A stretch of DNA of 42,248 bases. It comes from Acanthaster planci. Taxonomy: Eukaryota; Echinodermata; Asteroidea; Valvatida; Acanthasteridae. This document shows positions 1-10,371 of this stretch, one piece after another (positions within the stretch are counted from its first letter, which is position 1; the number at the start of each line of letters is the position of its first letter). Below the pieces are notes generated by a model. It searched no databases. It worked only from the letters and a program-made list of their open reading frames with translations, and was not told the DNA's origin. A program made the translations under genes and the position numbers. The stretch lies in assembly GCF_001949145.1 (NCBI RefSeq), contig NW_019091641.1, positions 58,861-101,108 of the forward strand. The letters run 5' to 3'.

Positions 1-40
1 CGCACGACGGGCGACGCACGACGGGCGACAGCACGACGGC
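1..40. repeat. Short tandem repeat at the window edge
   Basis: A GC-rich unit of about 14 bp (GCACGACGGGCGAC) is repeated nearly three times from the first base and continues beyond the window. The last copy is imperfect, with a one-base insertion. The full array length cannot be judged from here. Confidence 0.75.
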
Positions 41-3000
41 AGATATGGAATTCCATAATATTTTCCCTTCAGGTCCAATAAGCATCTGAATTTGCCGTGA
101 ATATTTCTCCTGTTTTCCAAACATATACCTCACTTCTCCCTTATCCAACATGAATTCTCAAAGTGTTTGCCCATGAAATGAAAACGAAAGTAGCAGCCAA
201 GAGGAAATTCTCCCTCCAATCACTCAACGGGAATACGATTCAACGTAAGCACTTTTATTTGAATAACTTCAATTCTGAACTGAATGTGTGAAAGTACACT
301 GTATTCGACATCTGCAAACAAATGTTGAGACTGAACGAAATGCAAAAATACCGTTTGAATACAAATGTCACATATCTAATTGCAAAAATGACGAATTCGG
401 CAGAAATGCTACATCGTGGCATTTTAAATTGAAATCTACAACTAAATACATGTAGCTTCCAAAAGCACAAGGCTAAATAATGAAGTGCATTTATTTTCTT
501 GTCTCCAACCAATTCCTTTTTTTAAAAACGAGATACGGAAACGAAGACGCCCCCAAAAAACCAAAAGCAAAAGACGCGGCTGTCTCCTGCTGCCCCCCTC
601 CCACACACAATCCTATACCGCACACATACAGCATTCTTTTGTTTATGCACAGTTAGAAAAATTTGTAAAACGTTCAGTTTTCTGGAACTGCAAATATATT
701 TCAATCAGATTTTTTCTGATGATTTTCCCGTTTTGTTCATTTTGCTGCAGATAACATTTTTCCAGTAAGGGGGTAATTTATCACCGTGGACTCGCTTCAG
801 TCCATCGTAGTTCACACGACCTGCATCAGATGGAATTCTTGTTCATGGGCTCACAGGAAATAAATAGAGTTGGAGACTCTTACTGGCATTTTTAATTCAG
901 CCATTTCACATTGTGATGCACATGCCTCTTGGAAATTCATAGCAACAAATGGTGGATGCTGGCTATTGTTCTGTGAAATCGTTACCCAGAAAAGGCTGCA
1001 GGCATTTTATGAGCCCTAAACACACAGATTGGCCTCTTTCTAAATTACAAAGAGGCCTTTATGAATTACAATGAGATCTGAATCTGTAGAAGTCAAATCA
1101 AACTTAATTTTAAGTCATATATATAACTTGCCTCTGACACTAAAAACTACCGACAGAATAATCAGATGACAGCGTCCAAAATCCTCCATGGCGAGACGTC
1201 CACGAACCCGGAAGCTACCTGTCATACACACCTTGCCTACGTTGGCACGAAATGTTGATAACTTCCTCAACTTGTTTCCGATTTTTGAAGAAGGAGATTA
1301 TTACACATTACAGGGTAGGCCTACTATAGTACATACGCTTGATTTGAGGGTGAATTGTTCCTTTCTCTGTTTAATAAAAAACTGATATTTAAAGATTTGC
1401 GCCGCAGTAAGTTCAGATTATAAACTTGGACGTGTGTTAACTGATGCGTGACCGCTGATCTAGACTGGTGCGTGAAATCTACGTTCAGTCAGTGTAACAC
1501 ATCGGAGGTCCATGCAGTGATGGACTGGAAGCCGGTGCTAGACCAATCTCAACTTTCGCTTTTGCGGTCATTTTATACAATTGATTGAACCTAATTGCAC
1601 TAGCAAGCCAGCGCCCTCTCGTCAAACCTTTCTTGACTCGAAAATAACTCGACCCCGCAAACTAACAAGTTTTCCTCTACATCTGTTTAAGCACACCTTA
1701 CTTTGCTTTCGCCTTTTTATGAACAACACTTTTAATGTAATCAAAAACCTGGTGTGAATCTTGTGGGTGAGAATGAACTTAAAGTACAAAACACAGCAGG
1801 AACATAAATATTTCAGACAGAAAGCGGCATTTTAAAAACTCAGCTTTGCAAACTGAAACTGAGGATATAAATAACAATAAAAACATCTAGAGCTAAAAAC
1901 ATCCGTAAAAGGTTTCCTGTCGGATATATGTGAATTCATGACATAGCAGATTTAAAACCCCATTCTGGCTGCACAAGCAAAAGCAGTAAGAAAAACTTAT
2001 ATACATGTATGTAGATAGTGCGTTAGAACATCTTTCTTCAATGGAAAAGGCAAGCAGATATTCAAGGGAAAGTACAACTGCAGATAAGAAATAAAACCAC
2101 TCGGTGGTTTCTGTCGGGAACAGGCTAGGTTCGGGGTGGGGGGTAAAAGGGCTCCAGCCCCCCAAATTTTGTCTAGCCCCCTCCCCCAAATAAAATGGCT
2201 TCTAGAACTGCACCTGGTCTTGAAGTATTCCTACATGAAACTAAAGAGAGTTACTGACACAACATGCACGCCAGGTTTAGTGTCTTTGACTTAAGTTCAT
2301 TTTATCAATTTTGGATGTTCGTGCAAGTGTGCTTTCTATTTTGTTCTGTTTTCAAATTGTTTACATGCTTAAATTGTCTAAGTGCAAACGAAATTTTGTA
2401 TTAAGTGCTGAACCATTTAAGCGTTACAAACCCCATGAAAAAAAATTTGGGTTAGCATACAAGTCCAGATAACCAAACAATAGTACAATGAATTTTTTTT
2501 TCATTGTGAAGCTTACAAACGGCATAATTTGCCAGATGGAATTTCAGGCTATTCATGGTGAAAGACAGCAGTAGGTGGAAAGGCTTGCAGTAGCACCATG
2601 CAAAGGAATATATCTCTTATGAGTATGTGTGGTTCTTAATGGAACCGGGAGTATATACACTCAACGTTTCGGATTGCGTGCTCAGTTCGTCATCAGGAGA
2701 CTGAAGAGATGTATAATTTGCGTTTGAATTTCTAGCGTGTACATATACATTCGTTGTAAAAGGTTATGACCACAGAAACCAGAAAAATATACACCACCTA
2801 CCGGTACTGATATATTTGTAAACTGTGTAAAATTAATACGTATTTCTTATAAACCTCCTGAACTCTTCTCTGTGTAAACATGAAAAAAAATGTATGGCTG
2901 TCTTATACTGTTTATAAGTGGGGCCTATACTGTACACTGATATTTTGTTTGAATGATTTTTGCATGGCCCATCATGATCACCCATCACAAGTTCAATTCA

Positions 3001-3367
3001 AAAAAGGTTTCAAGAAGCTTGAACTGTTCTGCTTAAAATACATGTGAACTTGAAACTTCTTGGGGCATCACCCAAAAGGAAATGACAGCTAAAGTATAAC
3101 AAACGAGAGTCACATACGTTTGACCAAAAGATAAATGATTTTCCCCACTCGACCATTCCCGCTTTGTTGTGACTTGACTTGTGAATTTCCAAATTCATGC
3201 CCCCCGTCTCAGTTACAAAGAAGGTATACTAAATCTTATGTCAAAGTGAAATAGATTGCCTCTGCGTAAATACTAATCGGTGTAATTCGAAATGAAGAGG
3301 TTGTCTCATAAGCCACGCAGGATACAATGCTGATTGTGCCAACACTCTCATATTCCGACTATCGAAG
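41..3367. other. Intergenic stretch, no gene supported
   Basis: No reading frame here has recognisable domains, convincing splice borders or a plausible signal peptide; the open frames are short and of low complexity. The stretch includes a small hairpin around 1032-1058 (GGCCTCTTT and its complement), a sequence at about 1187-1215 that recurs imperfectly near 12523-12551, and a hammerhead-like motif at 2661-2700. It lies downstream of the receptor kinase stop codon, so part of 2900-3367 may be that gene's 3' untranslated region. Confidence 0.6.
2661..2700 (-). other. Hammerhead-ribozyme-like core, possible Penelope-like element relic
   Basis: On the minus strand, CTGATGA (plus 2690-2696) is followed after 19 bases by GAAACG (plus 2665-2670). 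These match the two conserved boxes of hammerhead ribozymes, with GAAA opening stem III. Penelope-like retroelements and related retrozymes are known to carry minimal hammerheads with this CTGATGA...GAAACG layout. Here the bases between the boxes form only a poor stem II and no cleavage-site triplet is obvious. An inactive relic is therefore more likely than a working ribozyme. Confidence 0.3.
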
Positions 3368-6300
3368 TCAGTTAACATCCAGCTCTGGGCGTATTAAGTA
3401 TTTCTGCTGCTCAGATGTTGGCAAGGGTCGTATGTAATTCTGTAGGTGGAGAACATTAACATGATTTAAGACATGTTTTCCTACGTATGGTTAAATGTTC
3501 CAATATGAATGGTGCATTGCACCTGTTACCGATTTTACAGTGCGATACGCTACAGTTAATCTACATATAAAAAGCCACTGTTTTAAATAACTTAAGTATA
3601 AATCTTTGCATCATTGCGGGTCACATACGAGACTCTAAATATTCGATTTGCCTGTGTTTGAATTCGTCAGATTAGTGGTCCTACACATGAATTGCGTACT
3701 GTTAATTGAAAATATTTACAAAAAATTACAACCTTTACGTACCACTGCAACTCGTTTATCTTTCACTACAGCCAGGACTGAAGAGAGTTCCAAGAAAGAA
3801 GGTCGGTTTCTTGGATCCATATGCCAGCACTTGAGCATCAAGTTGTGACTGTGAAAATAAGCCAAGGTGTACAAGTATTGTTTAGAGATAAAAGCAATTA
3901 CAAACAGTGCAAACTTACGCCAACGATGTTTGCAATGAATTCGAGTTGACAAATTATACATTGCTGTGACCTGAATGCCTAAACGTAAGAACTTCTGTTG
4001 AGCGGTTAATACCACAAAAGGCAAAGAAACTGGTAAAATGCGAAATACTGGCAACTCACAGTTCTCTTTTTAGTAACGGCATTCACTGTTACGAAATAAT
4101 CTCAAGCAATGTATATAGTACATATTGCAGGGCAACAGTTCTCTTATCTTCCGTTTATAATCCATCATCTTACAGTTCATCAGCGCAGTTGCTCAGCTTC
4201 GGCATACGGTATCCGTTTTCCAACCTCGACAACAGGTTCTCAGATCTGATGTCTGCGTAGGGAGTGGCCCCTGGAAGTATTTGAAAAAAATTAAAAACAA
4301 CCACCGCTGATATTCCAAACTTGCGTGCATGCTAAATGGGGGAAGATTACAGGCCTGTAGTAACTCATTTTGAACGTTTATATTGTGGGTCAAAAATGGA
4401 ATCATCTTCCATCTTCAGAAACTTATTGCCACTATGCCAGCAGTGATTATATGGGCGTTTCCCGTGAGCATGTTTTTCGATTTTCATTTGATGGAAAATT
4501 AATTATCGACTTGATAAAGTTTATAATCATGTGATTTCTTTTGACAGACGCATAATAAATGCCACTTTTGAAAAGATAAATCCACACCCATGTTGAAGAT
4601 GTGTCTTAGGACACTCAAGCAATCCATAGATTTCATGTACCATCACACTAGCTGTTCCAATACACATGAAAGCATACTACACAGAATTGAGAAAACGTTA
4701 TCAAAATCACTTATCGTAGCCTACCTAAGGTCGCAATTTCCCACAGGACGATTCCGAAGGACCATCTAGTGATTAAAATACAGTTGTATACAGTTGTAAA
4801 CTTCAGTCATGTTGGTAAAGTTTTGAGAGTAAATTAAATTCACTAGCCAAAGCCCTATCTCTTGTGCAATTGCCTTGACTCATTTCAAACCAAACTGAGG
4901 TTCATGGGCTTTTCCTTCAAACCTCCAGAATGTCCAGTCATTTATGAAAGTCACTTATTAATTTAATAATTCATAATGAAAAATAATTATTTCAACTGTA
5001 AATCCTTTCAAAGAGTTTTGTCAGGAGAGGCATCAAAGGAGATAAGTTGAGGCCCAAAATCGAAGCAAGTTCCAAGACAGAGGTGGCTTCGACAAAATAG
5101 AGAGGAAAACAGACTAAAGTGGGAGCCTATGGCAGTGGCTTCGAGGGTTCTTTGGAACAGTAATGTACAGGATTTAATCTAAACCTGATAGACTTGGCGC
5201 TGAGTGAGCATACTGTACGAAAATCAACTCGTCTAAAACTTACACGTTACTCTTTGATGTGAACGATTTCTCCATCAGCGATTCCAGGGACAACCAGCGA
5301 ATGGGAACACGAGCCTGTACAGCAGTCAATACAGCGACAAACAAAGAGAATTTCATTGGGCAACATTGACGGAGAAGCCCCCAAAGAAGGAATAAGATCT
5401 GCGAAAAAGCATGTGCCACGGGAGGGCCAAAAAAGTAAAACACTTGCAACAGGGAACAAACTTGAGCTTGCATTCGAAATTAATTACCTTAGTCACATAA
5501 CTGTTTATGTCTTCTTCTCGTGACAAGCCACGATCAGATACCTTGGGAACCGCATTATTTGCAAGACGGATGTTTCTAGCCGACAAATCGCTGTGAATCA
5601 CCTACCGAAACGAAGGGTTTCAGGGAACAGTTACATTAAATTAACTCTTGTTCCATCTTGAAGACGGACTTAAAGTTTCATAACAGTGGCTTTGTGGACC
5701 GAATCTTTGGTTATTAATACTCGCCCCCGTTGCGGCCAAATGTTGCATCCCTCTGGCAACGCCCAAAGCAAACTGTATCAGCTTCTCAGAGAGCAGCGGT
5801 TGGTCTTTCCACAAGGATCTTGCCTTTCTAAGATAGGAACGGAGATCGCCCTTTGGTGTATAGTCCACGGCTACATAGAGACTATCTGCAAAATTAAAGT
5901 ATACAATATAATTATGAACCTATGAATTAATGATAAAAGTGAATATTAGTTCCACAAGTGATTATGTATGCAGAAAAATGGTATGTACACTTTTTGGGTT
6001 AAGTCATATTGGCAATCGAGGGCATTTTAAAGAACTAACAGTGAATTTATACCAATTCAACAACAGCGTCACAAACAAATGGCAAAAGCAATGGCCCCAC
6101 TACTGCTTGATTCATGCTGGTACTTTTTAATAATGTCCTCCTATGTTTGCTAAATTAGTTGAACAAATTTCGTGGAAAACAGAAGCACTTCCAGTGTCGT
6201 CATCCAATTACATATTAGTTTCAAGCCACGAACAAAAGGCGCTTGACTTTGACTTGTTTGAAAGCACAATGGTACCAAATAACCTCATGTACCTTTATGT

Positions 6301-9300
6301 TGACACGCTCCAAGGATGCCGACAACGTTAGGGTGCCGTCCAGTCTGAGACAGAGCTCGTAATTCTATCATAAATATCTCGGTATCATTTGTAGAGGCAT
6401 CCCCTGATAGCAAGAACAAATTTTTGAATGCTATATACAATAATATGTTAGAACAGAGCGAACTTAAATACGCTAATGAAATGGGCGGTTTACGAGAAAC
6501 AAATTTGTATAGTCGCTGTGACTTGTTAATTTGTCCACAAAATTGACCTCAGAATTCTAAAGAAGCATTCAGGCTACACCAGGTAAATTCACCCCCCCCC
6601 AACAGCAGTCCTAGATACAATTCTTCACTGAATCCAATTGCATTGCACAAATAAACAAATTCAGATGTTAATAGTGTTTAACATTTAGCGGTCACTCAAA
6701 GGCCACAAGTTAAATGTACCTGCAAGTTTCTTAATAGCTGCTTTTGTGAACACGCCTTCTCTCTTCACAGCACCGTCAAGCACGTCACTAAAGTATCCGC
6801 CACCCAAGGCCTTCTGTCCAAACACAATATTCCCCCATGGAATGTTCCAGTCTTCGGCCCAATACGGCAGACCAATATCTGCATAGCTTGTGGATGAACC
6901 CGCGCCAGGGACAAGTGCAGAGCCCGATGATGGGCACACGTCGTCCTTCCGGGATATTCTCCTTTCGTATGCTGTCTGCAACAAAAAGGTAAACTTAGTG
7001 TTACGAAAAAAATGTCTTGTAATGAACGGTACTGAAACAATCCTGCCAATAATGATTGGTTTAGGTCTTATGACTGCCATAAATAGATCTTTACAAGCAG
7101 CGATAAGGCAAACTTAACACATGGGAGTTGCGAAGATTTTTTCCGGGGCAGCCCTTTCTTCCATGCAAGAAATGGAGGAGGCATGTCACTTCTGAACATT
7201 GAAACTGATACACGGGGGTATTTCCAGTCCAAAATTTGTAACACGCCGTCTTTTTTCATCTGTTTGCTTTTTTCACGTTGCAAGTTTTGATCTTCACTAC
7301 TTCATTGGTGAATGGCCTATATAATAACGATGTATGATTTCGACTTAATTACCACCTGACCATGACCATTACTTTTGCTTAGAAGTAGTCATCGACCAAA
7401 GTCAAGTGAGACTTAGTACCTAAGGTGACCTTTGATTCCACTCCGTTTTTAACATAAATAAGGCAGGCAAGAAAAGGGATGTTTCAGAGATTTGACAAAC
7501 TATGAATTGAAACATTACGTAAATTCTAAACTAGTCCTTTTAAAGGTGCAGTCCACCCGGCTAAACCCCCTTGACAAGCAATTTTTACATCTAATTTTTT
7601 TTTATCGTACATGAATGCCTTACCAGTTCCTGACCACCAGCTTGTGTCCTGCCTGGCTTTGAAGTCCGTCGTCTGTTATTGCACAGGCACACAACGGTAG
7701 TTGCCACAATTAGTAAAATTACACAAGCAAAGACTCCGCAAACAACTATCACAACAAGATTTTGCACACCTGCATTGTTCACAGTTAAAAGGAAAATGAT
7801 AACATAGGTTATGAGAGAAATATGAATGAGAAAACATGGAAAAGGAGCAAACTGTATCTTGTATATCCCCCCCGAAAAAAATTAAAAAGAGACAAAAATT
7901 GAGAAAGAAATTTTTTAAAAGGATAAGGGAAGAAGGGGATGGAAATCACTTAGTTACTTGAAAAACTTCGACACCGACCATTTCTATCGTCTGTTAGTCA
8001 TTAGCTTTTTAATTAGTATTGCTTTATGGGTTAGTTGCTGATGAGTAAAAAATCTTTCCCTGCGGAAAAAGTTCTTTGCCCCTCCCCCCAAAAATCTTGC
8101 AACACCCACGCCTAAAAGTCAAGAAGCACGTACTTTGAACACTGTGTAAAAGTTGTCCGTAAATCTGATAATGTTATCAATTCTAGCTCCCCTCACAATA
8201 TTCCAAACTAAATGTGTAATTATAGCTTGCATCTCCTATCAAAGGAAATACGACCGTACCGGGTTCTGGGCTAGTTGATGCTCGCAAGGTAGCCATTGAT
8301 TGTGTGAACATTGTAGTCCAAGATTCCATGACAGTAGGATTTTCTGTAGTTGAAGGGAGTGTTGCTAGGGGATATATCCAGGCTGATGCAGGACTCGTTG
8401 ATCCTTCACCACCTCGTCCATCTCTCACAGCTGACACGCTAAACTGGTATTGAGTACCTGTTACCAGTGGTTGAACTACTAAGCTATAGGCAACCTGAGA
8501 TTGGTCTCTTACTTGCACTTCGCCACCAACAGTCCATTCAACAGATGCGTTGGCATGATTGTAGTAGACAACGTATTTAATAATTGGTCCATCTCCAGAA
8601 TCGGATATGTGTGATCCCCATGCTTGCCAACTTACGCTCACCGACGCTGGACCAGCATTGACTGAAGGAGGCTGGCCGAGGTGTGGTTGAACTACAGAGG
8701 AAACACTGACGGCGTTGTAGTTTGGTCATAACAATATCAACCAACATCAAGCACAGTTGTGGAGTGGTACTTTTATCTACAGGGTGTCATTAATTTTTAG
8801 CAATTCTGCTGAACATATTTCTGAGAGCAATTTCACAAAATGAAGTTATACAAAAGGTTCACGTACTTACCAAAGAAGGACACACTCAGCATTACTGATA
8901 CACTTCTACTATTATGAGTAAGATAACAGCCGATCAGCAGACCGTCGCTTAGTCCAGGTACAGAGAATGTGTTGTTCAGCACACTGCCTTCAGTTGAAGT
9001 CGCTGATTGTAAGACCGCCAACCTACTGGATGCCACATATAGGAAAAGTGATCTTGCCAACAGAACATCCCCAGACGTAGCAGCACAGCTGAAATTTACA
9101 TCCTGGCCTTGATTCGGCATTTTCAGCATTTTAAACTCTATGATGCCTGTTGAAACCAAAAGACACATCGTCGCATTGCTGGTTGAAAATTTCTGTTGCA
9201 ATTGAATGACTAAATTCTAAGACTGCCAAACACCAATAACTTTCGTACACTTTTTGGTACCAAAACGTTGTCTCTACCACTCCATCCTGTGGCGTAAAGT

Positions 9301-9898
9301 TGTTCTCAACTCTGCTCTGAGTACCTATAGTTCTAACTATTAAAGGGGGAGAGAGCGAGAGTTCTTCAAATAACTACAAGGTGTAGAAACAATTATTTTT
9401 CTATAGATTTTAAGTACTTTTAACAAAGGTTTTCCAGATTTTTAACACTGTCAATTTTTTAAGATTGAAAAGCTTGTGTTGGGAACGGATGAATAGAGAG
9501 AAAAAAGAACTCGCAAAACTGTTTAGAGCCCTACCTGTCTGGCAGTTGTTCATATTTATATCGGACGTGAACCCCAAGTGACAGATTCCATTAGATCCAC
9601 TGCAGTAGCCGCTATCTCTAACGCAGGCGGAGTTGTTAGCACAGTGACAATCATTTAGACAGTAAAGTCCGTAACTACCAACAGGACATGGAGCTGAACA
9701 GGAAGGTTTTCGAACATAAAAGATTAATCTATTGTGAACATGCATGGAAAGATAAGCACGAGGTACCAAACAGAGTTTGGCCTACTTTCACCCGATATGA
9801 GTTTCGCACTAGCACACTGCTGGAATCCGACACATGAGGTCGCCAAAGAAAGTCCTCCGATCCGTCCTATAGAACACATTATCTGAATTTTGAAGTAA
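3368..9898 (-). CDS. Tie-like receptor tyrosine kinase (EGF-Ig-FN3-TM-kinase), atypical catalytic motifs
   Basis: A single-pass cell-surface receptor tyrosine kinase. Exons in transcription order: 9898-9786, 9693-9535 (EGF), 9146-8871 (Ig-like), 8691-8260 (FN3), 7769-7624 (TM), 6975-6720 (P-loop to the AAIKKL lysine), 6403-6293 (helix C, HPNVVGILGAC), 5885-5725 (hinge, DYTPKGDLRSYL), 5601-5488 (IHSDLSARN and SDRGLSREE), 5314-5244 (VPIRWLSLESL), 4765-4725 (VWSFGIVLWEIATLG), 4270-4174, 3848-3743 (CWHMDPRNRPSFLEL), 3439-3368 (tail, TGA). Every junction keeps frame (phases 1,1,1,1,0,1,1,0,0,2,1,2,0), giving about 717 residues without the signal peptide. That peptide should end in phase 2 and was not located. 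The P-loop/lysine region and helix C resemble Tie receptors. The HRD arginine is Ser and the DFG phenylalanine is Arg, while the catalytic Asp, Asn, Lys and helix-C Glu remain. One intron is GC-AG. The upstream module (10372-11796) may belong to the same transcript. Confidence 0.85.
3743..6975 (-). other. Tyrosine kinase domain exons of the receptor
   Basis: Eight exons carry the whole kinase fold. The glycine loop reads LGGGYFSDV, with Ser in place of the third Gly. The beta-3 lysine is in AAIKKL. The helix-C Glu is in FMIELRAL. The catalytic loop is HSDLSARN and the metal-binding motif is SDRG. The APE position reads SLE, the F-helix VWSFG, and the last subdomain CWHMDPRNRP. The tyrosine of NSYVTK is the only one in the activation segment. 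Asp, Asn, Lys and Glu are present, so metal and ATP binding are possible. The loss of the HRD Arg and the DFG Phe predicts altered activation control or weak activity. Confidence 0.88.
5723..5724 (-). other. GC donor of a GC-AG intron in the kinase domain
   Basis: The hinge exon must end in phase 0 after the codons for AATG to join the next exon (VIHSDL) and give the canonical kinase string GMQHLAATGVIHSDL. The intron then begins GCGAGT on the minus strand. The nearest GT (start of GTATTA) would break the frame. The acceptor is a normal TAG at 5602-5604. This is read from sequence and family alignment, without transcript data. Confidence 0.7.
7624..7769 (-). other. Transmembrane and juxtamembrane exon of the receptor
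   Basis: The exon enters in phase 1 and leaves in phase 0. It encodes a hydrophobic run of about 25 residues (LVVIVVCGVFACVILLIV onward) ending in CNNRRR, a basic stop-transfer signal that puts the C-terminal side in the cytoplasm. A polar juxtamembrane stretch then leads straight to the kinase exon at 6975. Borders are a CAG acceptor and a GTAAGG donor. Confidence 0.88.
8260..8691 (-). other. FN3 domain exon of the second module
   Basis: A phase 1-1 exon encoding a fibronectin type III domain: PPSVNAGPASVSVSW at the N-terminus, then VVYY, VQPLVTGTQYQFSVSAVRD and a Ser/Thr-rich stalk of about 45 residues before the membrane. It aligns residue by residue with the exon at 10372-10794, with near-identity over TQYQFSVSAVRDGRGGEG. 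The stalk is a likely site of O-glycosylation (inference). Confidence 0.85.
8871..9146 (-). other. Ig-like domain exon of the second module
   Basis: A phase 1-1 exon with an FSCAATSGDVL stretch and a later GCYLTHNS, giving the two cysteines expected of an Ig-like fold about 60 residues apart. It contains the sequon NNT in VLNNTFSV. It is paralogous to the exon at 11007-11279 (shared CAATSGDVL and VLNNTFS), so the two arose by duplication. Confidence 0.75.
9535..9693 (-). other. EGF-like exon of the second module
   Basis: A phase 1-1 exon with many cysteines: PCPVGSYGLYC, then CHCANNSACVRDSGYCSG and a closing NNCQT. The spacing resembles the EGF/laminin-type repeats of Tie receptors and scavenger-type proteins. 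The exon at 11632-11796 is its close paralogue, sharing ACVRDSGYCSGSNG exactly. Confidence 0.85.
9786..9898 (-). other. Probable N-terminal cysteine exon preceding the second EGF module
   Basis: The open frame of 37 codons between a strong pyrimidine-tract acceptor (ending AATTCAG) and a GTAGGC donor includes MCSIGRIGG and SCVGFQQCASAKL. It leaves in phase 1, matching the EGF exon at 9693. It enters in phase 2, so it cannot follow the phase-1 FN3 exon at 10372. That points to a separate upstream signal-peptide exon and hence a second transcription start or a second gene. No such exon was found with confidence. Confidence 0.55.
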
Positions 9899-10371
9899 CT
9901 GAATTAAATAAAAACACAGTAATACATAGCATACAGATGTAAGAATAAAACAGATTTGTGACAGTTTTGCCATTGGTTTCACTTGGGTAAGGCAAGCGAA
10001 AGAAATTTAAGGAGACCGAGAGGATAACAACCAACAGTTACTGTATAAATTACCGTATACTGCTTTATATGTAATGTTATATATAATACATTGACTCTCT
10101 TCCCACTATTATCGGTTCATCAGTTTGAAGCTGACGAGTGCTTTGCCCCCAGAAATCCACCCCATGGAAAGAGTGCTCCCCCGAAAACATCGTGGCGAAG
10201 CCCAAGGGCTTACTGTCAGATTCTGGATACAAGAACAACAGAGTGGGTAACGAACTCGATATCCTCGAGAAAAATGATCCCACTGCAATGGTTTTAAACG
10301 GAAGCATCTACACGTGTCACAGAATTTTCTTCATGGTCATTCAAAATGTATGGTCCTCTTTTAGCCACTAC

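Noticed and set aside
485-754. Overlapping plus and minus frames rich in Arg/Lys or Cys/Val
   Set aside because: Low-complexity frames on both strands with no domain, conserved motif or splice signals.
7545-7580. TTTAAAGGTGCAGTCCACCC, resembling a MITE end
   Set aside because: No matching inverted partner was found in the surrounding 2 kb.
9899-9973. Hydrophobic start MAKLSQICFILTSV just before the cysteine exon
   Set aside because: It reads like a signal peptide but coincides with the pyrimidine tract of the acceptor at 9898. Read through, it is out of frame with the cysteine exon.
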